Shown: in pieces, positions 28,293 through 43,200 of the stretch
How the letters are laid out: every line of letters begins with the position of its first letter
How positions within the stretch are numbered: the stretch's first letter is position 1
Assembly (NCBI GenBank): GCA_038501625.1
Contig: JAZAYU010000200.1
Span: forward strand, 434,001 to 498,000
DNA length: 64,000 bases
Direction of reading: 5' to 3'
Source: Corbicula japonica
Taxonomy: Eukaryota > Mollusca > Bivalvia > Venerida > Cyrenidae
Notes under the pieces: model-generated
Told to the model about the DNA's origin: nothing
Databases searched by the model: none
The model's input: only the letters and a program-made list of their open reading frames with translations
Program-made: the position numbers and the translations under genes

Positions 28293-31200
28293 GGTAAATT
28301 TTGTTAACGCAATAGAGGTAACATTTTTTGTCCGATTGTCATGAAATTTGGTCAGGATGTTTGTCCCAATGATTTCTTGGACGAGTTTTAATATGGGTCA
28401 TCAGGGTCCAAAAACTAGGTCACTGTTACTAAAAATAGAATTTTCTTGTTAACACTCTAGCGGTCACATTTTTGCTCCGATTGTCATGAAACTTGGTCTG
28501 GATGTTTGTCCCAATGAATTCTCGGACGAGTTCGAATAAGGTTCATCCTGGTCCAAAAACTAGGTCACTGTTACTATAAATAGAATTTTCTTGTTAAAAC
28601 TCTAGCGGTCACATTTTTGCTCGAATTATCATGAAACTTGGTCAGGATATTTGTCCCATTTATTTCTAGGCCGAGTATGAATATGGGTCACCTGATCCCA
28701 AAAACTAGGTCACTGTTACTATAAATAGAATTTTTTTGTTAACACTCTAGCAGTCACATTTTTGCTCCAATTATCATGAAACTTGGTCAGGATATTTGTC
28801 CCATTTATTTCTAGGCCGAGTTTGAATATGGGTCACCTGGGTCCAAAAACTAGGTAACTGTTACTATAAATAGAATTTTCTTGTTAACACTCTAGCGGTC
28901 ACATTTTTGTTCTGATTGTCATGACACTTGGTCAGGATGTTTGTCCCAATGATTTCTCGGACGAGTTTGAATATGGGTCATCTGGGTCCCAAAACTAGGT
29001 CACTGTTACTTAAAATAGAATTTTCTTGTTAACACTCTAGAGGTCACATTTTTGCTCCGATTGTCATGAAACTTCGTCAGGATGTTTGTCCTAATGATTT
29101 GTCAGACAAGTTCGAATATGGGTCATCTGGGTCCAAAAACTAGATCACTGTTACTAAAAATAGAATTTTCTTGTTTACACTATAGTGGTCACAATTTTAC
29201 TCTCAGATTGTAAAGAAACTTGGTCAGGACATATGTCCCAGTTATTAATTGGTTGAGTTTGAATATGGGTCACCTGGGTTCAAAAACTAGGTCACTGTTA
29301 CTATAAATAGAAAAATCTTGTCCATGCTGTAAATTTGTTATTTCTCATTGGATTTTAAAATAACTTGGCTCAAATGTTTACCATGACAAGGTGTACTTTC
29401 GCGTACAATACCCATGCCTGTTGGTCCAAGGTCAAGGTCACTGTTACTAAAAATAACATTTTCTTGTCTTGGCTGTTAATTCCTAATGAATGAAGTGATT
29501 TCAAAATAACTTTACAAAAATATTCACCATGACAAAGGGATGTGTTGCTTACAATACCCATGCCTGTAGGTCAAAGGTCAAGGTCACTGTTACGAAAAAT
29601 AGCATTTTCTTTTCCAAGCTGTAGATTTGTTGTTTCTTATTGGATTTTAAAATAACTTGATGTAAATGTTCACCATATCGAGACGTTGCACTCAGGTGAG
29701 TGATAAAGGGCCATCATGGACCTCTTGTTCATATTAATATTTAACTTTATTTAACTATATATTTACTACAGACTTGAAACATAATTATGATCCTTTCATC
29801 TTTCACATTATATGCATGCAGTATGCTTCGTCTTCCACAAGCATATTTTTCATTACATATTTTTATTTATTACATATGTATACCTATTTGATTTCAAGCT
29901 GCATTTCGGGGGCATATGTCAATTCCAGTGACAGCTCTTGTTTTTGCATGTTTTACCCGTGTAGATCCAGATCAGCTTGGGATCTCTAGATTTAGATTGG
30001 GATCTACATTTGTCGCTTCATGGTTAGAAATAATGATGAGTCTGTGTAGATCCAGATCAGATGACATGGATTTGCCAGCAGATCTGGATCTATATTGTTG
30101 GCCATGGGATAAAGGCTATATCCCAAAAAGAGTCAAGGGCTAAATTTGGATATGCAGAAAAATGATAATGGTGTAAATGCAGTTAAGAAGAATACTTATA
30201 TTTCTTTTATATTTTCAGGCGAGTTTAGAGGAAATAAATATTAGTAAGATGAAATCAAGAGTGGTAGAGTTGGCAGTCAGTCTCGCGATAGATCGGAAAG
30301 CCTGTCACCGAGAGCTGGTATCCATATTGATCTCAGATCTGTATAGCCGTGTGATAAATGCCAAGGATATTCAACAAGGCTTTGATAATTTGCTCAATAC
30401 GATGCAGGAACTGGTGATAGACTCTCCCGAAGCGCCAAAGGTAAGCTGAATGTGAGAATTTTACTTTGTTGGATATTGCTTAATTCACATGGGCGACCAA
30501 TTACGATCCAGATCAGCATGCACATCTGCAGTCTGATATATAATCTACACTGTTAGCTTCTTGGTCAGAAATAACTGTGTATTTAAGCCCAGGACTTCTG
30601 GGATATGCAGGCAGATCTGGATCTAAACTGGTGACAGATGGTGTTAAAGCCATGTACAGAGTTTAGAGGGTGAAGCAGTTTCCCATTCTACATTGCAATT
30701 GGTTTAAGTATTTAAATCCTCTGCAGGGGGAGAATTTGTGTGTGCAAGGATTTCAATAGATGCAGATTCTTATATATTGATGCATGAAAATGTATTTTCC
30801 ACTTTTGACCTCGTCTGGTTGTCAAATATTTTATATGACTTAAGATTGTCATGTATTTAATGTCACATAAAATTATAAAACCTTTTCACTTATACCATAT
30901 AACTATTTCTGCTTTGTCTTAACAGGTTCTAGGAATGTTCATGGCTCGAGCTGTCGCGGATGACTGTTTGCCCCCTAAATATATCCAGAGTTACAAAGGT
31001 TCCGTAGATCACCCAGCCAAACAGGAGGCGTTAGAGAAGGCGGAGCTTCTCCTTAGTCAAAAACATGGCATTGTCCGATTGGATAACATCTGGGGCACAG
31101 GAGGCGGTATCCGACCTGTCAAATATTTAATAAAACAGGTTTGTTCATTACAACAATTTTATGTCATAATTCTAATATGTCTAGTGGGGTTTTTTTTGGT

Positions 31201-34200
31201 CATTTCGAAGAAAAGGGAATACACAGTAGTCCTTTGTCTGTTGGTCTGTCAAGAAATAGATGGGCTGTAACTTCACATTTTCCTTATTTTTTTTTATCCA
31301 ACTTCAAAATTATATTAATTATGACAACAGGGTCATGATTAAGCAAAACTAAAGACAAGCGATAAAAAATTGTATATAAAAATACTGTTTAGCCAGCAGC
31401 TTTTTATCCCCCGCTGATGAAATCGGGAGGGGGATATTGTTTTGGCGTTGTCCGTCCGTCACGGTGTCACGTCGTCACGCTGTCCGTCCGAATTTCGTTT
31501 CCGCGCTATTTCTCCGCAACCACTGGATGGATTTCAACGAAACTTGGTGGCAACCATCAGTACCAAGAGGAGATGCGCATATCGTCGTCTTGTTCCGGTC
31601 AGACCATTTAACACAGAGTTATGGCCCTTTGATAACCTATGCATGATGTATATAGAGCAGTATTCGTTTCCGCGCTATTTCTCTGCAACTACTGTATGGA
31701 TTTCAATGAAACTTGGTGGGAACCATCAGTACCAAGAGGAGATGCGCATATCGTCGTCTTGTTCCGGTCAGACCATTTAACACAGAGTTATGGCCCTTTG
31801 ATAAACTATGCATTATTTATATAGAGCAGTGTTTGTTTCCGCGCTATTTCTCTGCAACTACCGTATGGATTTCAATGAAACTTGCTGAAAACCATCTTTA
31901 CCAAGAGGAGATGTGCATATCGTCGTCTTGTTGACATCAGACTATTTAAAGGAATACGTTTGGCTGGATTTCACCAGTACTATGTTATTAAGCGTTACTT
32001 ATACATCATTTTGACGTATAGAACTTTATTTTATGTTATATATTGTTAAAGTTATCTCCATTCAAAGATCCGTTATTTGCAAAATCGGCGGGCATCCATG
32101 GCCGTCGCCATGTTTGTTTCCTTTTCGATGCGCGCACCTGCTGATGACGTCAATTACACACTTCCGGTTCGTATCGTTTCCATTTTATTTCCAATTCTTA
32201 TCATCCTCAACAATGGAATTTTCATTCATTAAACAAATTTAAAATAGTGTATGATTTTTAGCCTGAAAATTCTGAAACTGAATTAGCCAAAACTGAAAGA
32301 AACTGCTTGTTTTGCCACCATTCATTACAAAAGAATGCCGAAAATTGCAGCACGTTTTAACCTATTTTCTTGTTTAAAAGTATGTAGTGAGGCCATTATA
32401 TAGGTGTAAAGTTTGTGATATTTTTCCTGAGCGACTTTGTAGATTTTTCGACCAAAATGCGTTTACTAACGTTTGAATTCAGCGATCTAGCATCATTGTT
32501 GTATGCGGCATCTGAAGCGATCAAATTAACCACTTTTTTCATTTTGTATTAACAAGTACCAATGACTTTTTTAAAAATGTAATAAATAGATCCCTGAAAA
32601 TACATCTTTCATGAATTTATTATTCAACAGTCGAATACTTCTAACTTGTTTTCACTAAATTCACATAGTTATGTTTTTCTCCTGGTGCAAAAATAATAAT
32701 TATATCGTTTGCGTAATTGTTACTCGACTTCAGGTGGTCCGTGCTATCAAAAGACACCAACATGCATACTAAACGGGAGGCGGAGTTTACCCAGAAAAAA
32801 GTAGAGAAATCGATCGTCATTGGCTAATTTGCTTTACCGTAACGTTTTTGACCTGTATATTTCATTTGCGACCTGAAGACACAATAACTTTATGACACGA
32901 CGAATTTGAATAAACGGATGTCGGCAAATTTAGAGCTTGTCATATATTTGTCTGGGTTGTAAACGGTTTGTGTTTCCCACAACAGTGCAAATGGCTTGGG
33001 GGACATTGAGCTGTTTATTGAATATGAAGCCATTCCGACCAAGATTAAAGACAGATCAATCGTCCCATATAAGTTTGTTAAGACATTAAGGCATACTGGT
33101 GCCAGTATGTCATAATGGCCTGGATAAGGCCCTGAATTGAATTAATGTATTTTTGAAAATTTAGGTTGATGACAAGGGAACTTTGAAAGTCACCGAACCC
33201 TGACAAATATGAAAATGTTTCAGGCCCGGTTTGATTAAGCTTGTTCATGAGTATTAATTGAAATGCATATTGATCCACACGCCGCTAAGCTTGGGGTTGA
33301 GTGCAACTCAATACTTCAAAACGAACATTTACTGTAAAATTGTATATTTCTTTCTTAAATCTAATTATAAAATTTAATGTTGCACACTGAGTGGTACAAG
33401 TTTTAACACCCCCGTGTTATTGTTAATTGCCTCTAACTGATACGTTAATCTCACTAGCCAGCTTGCTCCGAAGAAGATCGGGTGACATATTAAAATGGTG
33501 TGAAAAACTTATTTGACATATTTAATTTGAGGAGAAATGAGGGGACAATAGTAAACTCAATGTTAATTTATACTAAAAGGAAAATTTAAAATTAGCGATC
33601 GGAGCGTATCACATTCTAATTTAACATATTGTCTTTTGAATCCTAGTGAGCGATGCAATTACTTGAGCAAAATGTAAGATAAGAAGGAAAAAAACACTCA
33701 ATACACTAAAACTATATAGTGATTTTTTCCTATTTGTGCTCCTTTGCAATAACTTCCCGCATATAGCAATGTTTTCATATAAATAAATTTGCCTGCATTC
33801 ATCTCTGCGTATATTCGTTATGAAACGGAAGTGTGTAAATGACGTCACGCCTCGTTGTTTTATCTCTCGCGAGACAACGAGATGTCAATAATGGCCGCAC
33901 TCATGCTACGCTCGAAAAAACGATTATCAGTGTAATTAAAAGTAAGTTTTATAATTATCGTATTCGTCGTCATCAATTGATTACGAAAATTGTATTATTC
34001 AAAATACATTTTATCATTTAAACAAAGGTTATAACCAGCCGAACGTATTCCTTTAACACAGGGTTATTGCCCTTTGATAACTTATGCATTATGCATATAG
34101 TGCAGTATTCATTTCCGTGCCATTTCTCTGCAACTACCAGATGGATTTCAATGAATCTTTCTGAGAACCATCAATACCGAGAGGAGATGCGCATGTTGTC

Positions 34201-37200
34201 GTCTTGTTCCAGTCAGACTGTTGAACACAGAGTTACGGCCCTTTGATAACTTATGCATTATGCATATAGAGCAGTATTCATTTCCTTGCTATTTCTCTGC
34301 AACTACTGAATGTATTTCAATGAAACTTTCTGAAAACCATCAATACCAAGAAGAGATGCGCATGTCATGGTCTTGTTCCAGTCAGACTGTTTAACACAGA
34401 GTTATTGCCCTTTGATAACTTATGTTTTATGCATATAGAGTAGTATTCATTTCTGCGCTATTTCTCTGCAACTACTGGATGGATTTCAATAAATCTTTCT
34501 GAGAACCATCAATACCAAGAGGAGATGCGCATATCATCGTCTTGTTCTGGTCAGACCGTTAAACACAGAGTTACGGCTCTTTGATAACTTATGCATTATG
34601 CATATAGAGCAGTATTCATTTCCCAGCTATTTCTCATCAACTACTGAATGGAATTCAATGAAACTTTCTTGAAACCATCAATACCAAGAAGAGCTGCACA
34701 TATCATTGTCTTGTTCCGGTCAGACTGTTTATCACAGAGTTATGGCTCTTTGATAACTTATGCATTATGCATATAGAGCAGTATTTGTTTCCGTGCAACT
34801 TTTGGATGGATTTCAATGAAACACTTTCTAGAAACCATCTATACCAAGAGGAAATGCGCATATCACCCTCTTGTTCCCGTCAGACTATTTAACACAGGGT
34901 TATGGCCCTTTGATAACTAATGCATTATGCATATTATAGAGCAGTATTCATTTCCCCTATTTCTCTGCAACTACTGGATGGATTTCAATTAATCTTTCTG
35001 AGAACCATAACAGATGTGTATATTGTTATCTTGTTCCAGTTGGACTGTAACACAGAGTTATTGCCCTTTGATAACTTATGTATGATGCATATAGAGAAGT
35101 ATTTGTTTCCGCTCTATTTCTTTGCAAGTTCTTGATGGATTGAAATGAAACTTTCTGGGAAACATCAATACTGAGATGAGATGCACATTTTGTCATCTTG
35201 TTCCGGTCAGACTATTTAAAACAGAGTTATTGCCCTTTGATAACTAATGTATTATGCATATAGAGCAGAATTTGTTTCCGCACTATTTCTCTGGGTGGAT
35301 TTTAATGAAACTTTCTGGGAACCATCAATACAAAAAGGAGACGCGCATATTGTCATCTTGTTTCAGTCAGATCCTTTAACACAGAGTTATGGCCCTTTGA
35401 TAAATTATGCATTTTGCATGTAGAGCAGTATTTATTTCCTTGCTATTTCTCAGCAGGAATCTATGGAAACCATCAATACCAAGACAAGATGCCCATATTT
35501 TTGTCTTGTTCTGGTCTGACCGTTTAACACAGTTATGGCCCTTTGATAAGTTATGCACTATGCATATAGATTAGTATTCGTTTCCATGCCACTTCTATGC
35601 AACTTCTGCATGGATTTATATTAAATAAAGCGCTATATTTTTACTACTGCATTCTTCATTTCAACACTTTGAAGACTTTTAGTCTTATTTTTATATTCTG
35701 TTTTTTTTTTTTATATCTGAAGTTTTTTTTCACCTTTTTTGACATCCATGATAAATATCGAAATAAAGCCCTATGTCTTCAGCTGTTATGTTAGTAACAA
35801 CCAGTATTCGGCGGGGGATATAAATTCAACGAATTTGCTTGTTGAGTACTATTGTTGTTGTTACAGATGGTGTTATTGCTGAAGGAGTACCTGTCATCCA
35901 GTGATATCAAGGAGGCCACACGATGTTTGCAGGAGCTCGAAGTCCCACATTTTCATCATGAACTAGTCTACGAGGTAATATTTGATGTTTATTGGTCTGT
36001 TTGTTTTGCTACTTAAAATAAATTGTTAATGCTTTCTTCACCAGTCTGTCTATTAGGTTACTGCTGAATACAAGCATTCGCTTTTCAAAAATTACTATCA
36101 TTGTACATCACAATATTAAACAATTAACCATTTGCTACATATATATAGGTTTTATAGTGTGTGAGACCAGTGTAGATCAAGATCAGGCAGCACACCTGGG
36201 TCTTCATTATTCTCCTCTTCATCAGAACAGATCAAGAGGCCTCAGATGAAGAGAGGAAATATTATACATTGTGTATTGAAATTTATTTTCAAACAAACTC
36301 CATTCGAAATGAATTGTGAAAAAATAGTGCCTTATTTGGTGTAACCCTTTCATCTGTGCCATTATATCAAGATCTGCTCTGGTCGCTTTTTGGTAAAAAT
36401 AACCTAATAAAGCAAAATGCAAACAGTGCAGATCCTGTTCAGACTTCATATATGTGCCAGCTAATTCAGTTCAACACCGTTTGTTCATGCAATAAAGGTG
36501 TATCTATGGAGGAAACAGTTAATGTAGATATCACACAATATTGATGTATTGTTTGTTGTTTCATCAGGCTGCAATGATGGTGATAGAAGATGGGACAGAG
36601 AGGTCTGCGGAGAGAATGGTCAAGTTACTTCAGTCCCTTTACGCTGCATGTATCATCACACCACAACAACTTTCTCAGGTTTGTTCTTTAGAGTTTTTTT
36701 TAATGCCCCCACAAAGTGGGAGGCATAAAGAGTTGCACTTGTTCATCCGTCTGTACGTACGTACATCCCCAAATCTTGTTGCATTAACTCCTCCTAAACT
36801 ATAATGCGGATTTCTTTCAAACTTTCACAGATGATCAAGCAGGATGTAAAGAAAGGATTTTTTCCTGCGACCATTTTTACCAGAGTTATGGCCCTTTGTT
36901 CTTAAAAATTATGTTGCAGCAGTGGAGGCATCAATGTCCAAGGACACATTCTAGTTTCACAGCAAACAACTGCAGAGCAAGTGCTAATTTCCATCCAGGG
37001 TTTATTAACCCTTTACTCCATATATACAGGATTTAGGGATAGGAAAGACATAAACCTTATTTTTAGACATTTCTGAAAAAAATTAAGTACTGTAGATTTA
37101 TTATACCCACACAAACGAAGTTTGAGGGGGTATATAGGAGTGAGCTTGTCGGTCGGTCTGTCGGTCGGATTCTTCGTTTCCGAATGAAAGGCTTGACAGA

Positions 37201-40200
37201 TATAAATAATTTTTGGTACACAGGTGTAACATCATAAGATACAGGTCAAGTTCGATTTTGGGGCTGGTGGGGTCAGTGTCAAGGTCACTGTTACTAAAAA
37301 TAGAAAAATGCTTTCCGGACAATAACTCCTGAAAGGCATCAGATATTTTAAAAATGTTTGGTAAAGGTGTAACATCACAAGATACTGGTCAGGTTAGACT
37401 TTGGGGCTGGTAGGGTCAATGTCAAGGTCACTGTTACTTAAAATAGAAAAACTGTTTCTGGATGATAACTCATCATAACTCATAGATATAATTATTTTTG
37501 GGGACACAGATGTAACATTACAAGATACAGGTTAAGTTTGACTTTAGGGCCTGTGGGTTCAAGGTCAAGGTCACTGTTATTTTAACTTCAAAACTTCATT
37601 TCCACTCAGTAACTATAGCTATGAATGAGATTCTTGAATGAAATTTGGTGTATTGGTGGTTTCTGTGAAGACGACTTTTGGAATTGTAAGTAAGGCCTGT
37701 GGGGTCAGGGTCACTGTTACTAAAACAGGGCTTTTTCAGCTAGTCTCACTGGGCCGAAAATGGGCCCCATTCCTAATGCCAAATAGGAGCCATTTTTCCC
37801 AATTTCAAGAAAAAAATTCCCAATTTTAAGAAAAAAATTCCCATTTCAACAGAAATAACTTATTTTGCATACAAAATAGAAACAATCAAGAGAATCTATG
37901 TAATCAAGGGACTTTTCAAATTACAAAATTAGTTTGTTTACTTTTGATCAGTGATCTGTTAAATCTACATTCCTTGAATTTATATATGCAACCTGTTTAA
38001 AACCACTAGATACCATGTAAAAAATTCCCAATTTGAGCAGGGACCTTTTTCCCAAATATCCCTGAAAAAAACCCTGTAAAAATAGAAAAACTGTATATGC
38101 TCAATAACTGTAGTTGGGAATGAGATATTATGATGAAAATTGCTATATAGGTAGTGTCTGTGAAGAGGAAACTTGGTATTGAAAATGGGCCTAGTGGGGT
38201 CCAGGTCACTGTTCACTGTTACTAAAAATAGAAAAAATGGTTTCTGGATGATTTATAATGAAAGGCTTCACATATTTTAACATTTTTGGCACACATTGAT
38301 TCTAAGAATTTCCAGTTCAAGTATCAAGCACAGATGTGGGGGTATTTAATCACTTTCAGTGATAATTCTATTCTATAATGACCAGTAGTTTGCCGTCTGC
38401 TGTACATGCAAACCTATGTGTTTGTGACAATGTATTATTTGACTCCTTGCACATCTATCATCACTTTATCTTTTAAGCAAACAAGTTGTAACCTGTTAGA
38501 GGACAACTACACATACTACACATACTACACCTTAAATACAGAAATCACGTTTTAATATCAAAACATTATGATCATATATAATAAGAGCAATATTTTTCAC
38601 ATTTTTCCGGGAAACCAGATCAGAATTCTACTTGTCCAGTGGGCAACAGGAAAATGTAATTTGTTAGTCCCTGGTAGTTACTGATGACCATTCTATAAAA
38701 ATTTGTTGTTCTGAGATCTCGGTGTGTACAAATTTGTTAATCTTTTTATGCCCCCGGCATCTAGTGATTGAACCGTCCGTCCGTCTTTCCGTCCGTCCGT
38801 ACGTCCGTCCGTCCGTCCGTCCGGTTAACATTTTTCGGCAAGTTGGATATTTCTCAATTTCTACAAAGAGCATTGGCACTAAAGTTTACACACTTACTTA
38901 ACAGTTCAAAGGTCATGACCCTGACAAGTTACATAACTCTGGGTACCTTATTTCTGGTGTTATCTCCCCTTTTTGTACTTAAAAAAGTGGTTAACCTGTT
39001 TCGGCAAGTTGGATATTTTTCCATTTCTACGAAGATCATTAGCATGAAAGTTTACAAACTTACTATACAGTGCACAGGGTATGACTCTTCACAAGTTACA
39101 TAACTCTGGCTATCTTTATTCTGGGTTTTCTCCCCAATTTGTACTTGGAGATAAATGGTTAACATTTTTCGGCAAGTTGGATATTTCTGAATTTCTACAA
39201 AGAGCATTGGCATGAAAGTTTACACACTTACTTAACAGTTCACAGGTCATGACCCTGACAAGTTACATAACTCTGGGTACCTTATTTCTGCTGTTATCTC
39301 CCCTTTTTGTACTTAGAAAAATGGTTAACCTTTTTCGGCAAGTTGGATATTTTTCCATTTCTACAAAGATCATTAGCATGAAAGTTTACAAACTTAATAT
39401 ACAGTGCACAGGGTATGACTCTTAACAAGTTACATAACTCTGGCTATCTTAATTCGGGGTTTTCTCCCCAATTTGTACTTAGAGATAAATGGTTAACATT
39501 TTTCGGCAAGTTGGATATTTCTGAATTTCAACAAAGAGCATTGGCATGAAAGTTTACACACTTACTTAACAGTTCACAGGTCATGACACTGACAAGTTAA
39601 ATAACTCTGGGTACCTTATTTCTGGTGTTATCTCCCCTTTTTGTACTTAGAAAATGGTTAACTTACTTCTGCATGTTGGATATTTCGCAATATCCACAAG
39701 GAGATCTGGCATTAAAGTTTACACACTTAACAGTGCACAGATGATGGCCCTTACAAGTTACGTAAGTCTGGCTACCTTTTTTCTGGGATTATCTCCCCAT
39801 TTTATACTTGGATATAAATGGTTAACTTATTTGATTTTTGCCCTTTTTCGCTTAGAAATTAGAATTAACACTTAGAAATTATGGTTAAAGTTTCAATGTT
39901 AGTGTTTTTCTAAGGTAATGCTATAGAAAAGGTTTAAAACAGAATGATGTACTTAACATACTTTGATGAAAGTGTTGAGTGGTTACTATACTATACTATA
40001 CTATACTATTCTATACCATACCATACCATACCATACCATACCATACCATACCATACCATACCATACCATACCATACCATACCATACCATACCACACCACA
40101 CCACACCATTCCACACCACACCACACCACACCACCACCACACACCACCACACCACCCCATCTCACACCACACCTCCACCACCCCACCACACCACCAACAA

Positions 40201-43200
40201 TAATACTGTCAACAACATCGTCAACAACACCACCAACAACACCGTCAACAACACCACCAACAACTTCGTCAACACCACCACCAACAACACCGTCAACAAC
40301 ACCACCAACAACAACACCACCAACAACAACAATAGCATCAACAACACCAACAACCAACAACAATAACAACAACAACACCAACAACTGACAACACCAACAA
40401 CAACACTGACAACTACACCAACAACAACACCAACAACAACACCAACATTACAACATTACCAACACCAACAACAATACCAACAAAAGCAACAACACCCACA
40501 CCACCAACAACAGCAACCAGCATACCATACCTTACTATACTACACCACACCCCACTACATCACTATAGGTGGGCAGGGATAGTGGGTTGATGGGTGTGGG
40601 ATCAGGGGTGTAAAATACAATAATAAAGTAACTGTAATTTATTGATTTCCTAACTTGGATTAAGAAACTTTTGTCGTGTGTGTGTGTGTTGGGTGTCATA
40701 AACTCCTAAATCACTCCCCAGTTTAAATGAAGCCCAGTTTTAAATGTGCTTAAATATGTCTGACTTCGAATAGTCAAGCGTGCAGTCGTTTCCAACTGGC
40801 TCTTGTTATGATAAATTCTTTTCATGTACAGGTTCTGGCACCAGATGGTTATTTTCATTATTTAGAACTAACTTGTGATATTAGTTGCAGTTTTAACACT
40901 GAGCTATCATTTAAAATTTGTATCGTTACAAACTTCGCTACCGGGGGCATATGTGTATTCCGAACACAGCTTCTTGTTTATTATTAATCTTTAGGGATTC
41001 AAGCGTGTGTTTGACAATATGCCGGACATTAACTTGGATGTTCCAAATGCCTATGTGTTACTAGAGCGATACGGAGATATGTGTCACCGTGAAGGTGTGA
41101 TGCCTGAAGACACGTATAGAGATCTCCCTAGAGGGTATGTACACTTTAGATATTATAAAAAAATATTCCAGTTTGTTTCCACACTTAACGTGACGTTTTT
41201 TTGATAAACCTTTACCTTGCAATCCTAAAAAAAAGTGTAAGAATATAGTATTGAATAAAGAAACGGGTAAAAAATTGTGTAGGGCTGATTTTGAGGAGTT
41301 GTCTCGCCAACTGTAACAGTTTTTTAGCTCGACTATTCGAAGAATAGGGGAGCTATCCTACTCGCCCCGGTGTCGGCGTCGGCGTCCGTTAAACAAAAAA
41401 TGCACTTTGGTCCATTACTTGAAAACTACTTATGATATCAACTTGAAACTTGGAATATATATTCACCATCAAATTGTACATCATTACCAACAACACCCAT
41501 AACTCTGCTACAAATATTTTTCAAGTTATGCCCCTTTTTCACTTAAATTTTGCGTTAAGGAAAATATGCACTTTGGTCCATAACTTATAAACTACTTGAG
41601 ATATCAACTTGAAACTTGGAATGTATATTCACCATCAAATTCTACATCATTACCAACAAGACCCATAATTCTGCTGTCAATATATTTCAAGTTATGCCCC
41701 TTTTTTCTTATATTTTGTGTTAAGCAAAATATGCATTTTGCCCCTAACTTTAAAACTACTTGAGATATTGCCTTGAAACTTGAAATATATTTTCACCATC
41801 AAAATCTACATCATAACCAACAAGACCCATAACCCTCCTTCCAATATTTTTCAAATTATGCCCCTTTTTCACTTACATTTTGTGTTAAAAAAATATACAG
41901 TTGGCCCTTAACTTTGTTATGAATGGAGGGATTTCAAAATAACTTGGCACAAATGTTCACCATGACAAGGTGGTGTACAATACCCATGCCTGTAGGTCCA
42001 AGGTCAAGGTCACTGTTACTAAAAATAGAATTTTCTTGCCAGATCGTGTCCGCTCTGTAGCTTTGTTATTTCTTATTGGATTTTTAAATAACTTGATATA
42101 ATTGTTCACCATATCAAGACGGTGTGTCACGTACATGCCCAAGCCTGTAGGTCAATGGTCAAGGTCACTGTTACTAAAAACAGAATTTTCTTGTCTAGGC
42201 TGTTACTTTGTTATGAATGGAGGGATTTCAAAATATCTTGGCACAAATGTTCACCATGACAAGGCGGTGTGTCCGCACAATACCCATGCCTGTAGATCCA
42301 AGGTCAAGGTCACTGTTACTAAAAATAGAATTTTCTTGTCCAGGCTGTAACTTTGTTATGAATGGAGGGGTTTCAAAATAACTTGACAAATATTCACCAT
42401 GACAGGCCGGTGTGTCACGTACCATGCCCATGCCTGTAGGTCAAAGGTCAAGGTCACTGTTACTAAAAATAGAATTCTCTTGTCCGGGCTGTTACTTTGT
42501 TATAAATGGAGGGATTTCAAAATAACTTTGCACAAATGTTCACTATGACACGGCAGTGTGTCCGCACAATACCCAAGCCTGAAGGTCCAAGGTCAAGGTC
42601 ACTGTTACTAAAAATAGAATTTTCTTGTCCGGGCTTTAACTTCATTATAAGTGGAGGGATTTCAAAAAACCTTGACACAAATGTTCACCATGACAGGGAG
42701 GTGTATCGCGTATTATTCCCATCATTGCACTTGAGTGTCTGAAAATGATGCATAGTGGGGCATCCGTGTCCCATGGACACATTTCTAGTTTCACTTTTAT
42801 TTTCACTTAAGTGCACTTCATCGATAACTTTACAAATACTTCAGGTATCAACTTCAAACTTCCATTATATTTTTATTTCAGTTCTTTTTCTGTAACATCA
42901 CTGAAGTGATTGATATTTGACTAAAAGTAAATATCTCTTAATAAAAAATTACTAACAAGTTTTCTTACAAATTCAGAAATATTAAATTTTCATAGTTATT
43001 CCCCTATTCAGTTTAATATTTATGGTACATTTACGAATTATTTCTGTTATTTGAAATGAATTTCTCCCTTACCATTCACTTGTTAATATTTTTCCTGATT
43101 GCACATGAATGTATGGCCATAGTTGTTATTGTTTTAATCTTCAAATTGCATTTGTTTCAAATGATTCGAATAGTCGAGCATGCTGTCTCCTCTGACAGCT

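Larger units (their letters stand above)
27719..29941. mobile_element. Helentron-like element complex in PDCD4 intron 3
   Basis: Opens with a hairpin TATGCCCCCGAAGGGAGGCATA and (CCGT)n at 27763-27790. Then come about three monomers of 175 bp, two of which carry telomere-like repeats, about seven monomers of 143 bp (GTCACTGTTACTAAAAATAG core) and a third monomer type with AGGTCAAAGGTCA at 29568. An inner end CCTCTTGTT stands at about 29730 and an outer end GGGGGCATATG...GCTCTTGTT at 29908-29941, so at least two elements are nested. Confidence 0.7.
38743..40979. mobile_element. Helentron-like element with dimeric monomers and a long simple-sequence block
   Basis: Starts TTTATGCCCCCGGCATC and (CCGT)n at 38778-38822. 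About six monomers of some 170 bp alternate between two versions, giving a 340-bp higher-order period (GGCAAGTTGGATATTTCTGA, AAGTTACATAACTCTGGG). The simple-sequence block at 39988-40510 follows. Outer end GGGGGCATATG...CTTCTTGTT at 40944-40979. A second end (TTCGAATAGTCAAGC...GGCTCTTGTT, 40766-40806) shows that another element lies within. Confidence 0.7.

Noticed and set aside
39944..40388. Long Thr/Pro/His/Asn-rich ORFs on both strands
   Set aside because: They are translations of the compound microsatellite and lie inside a mobile element.
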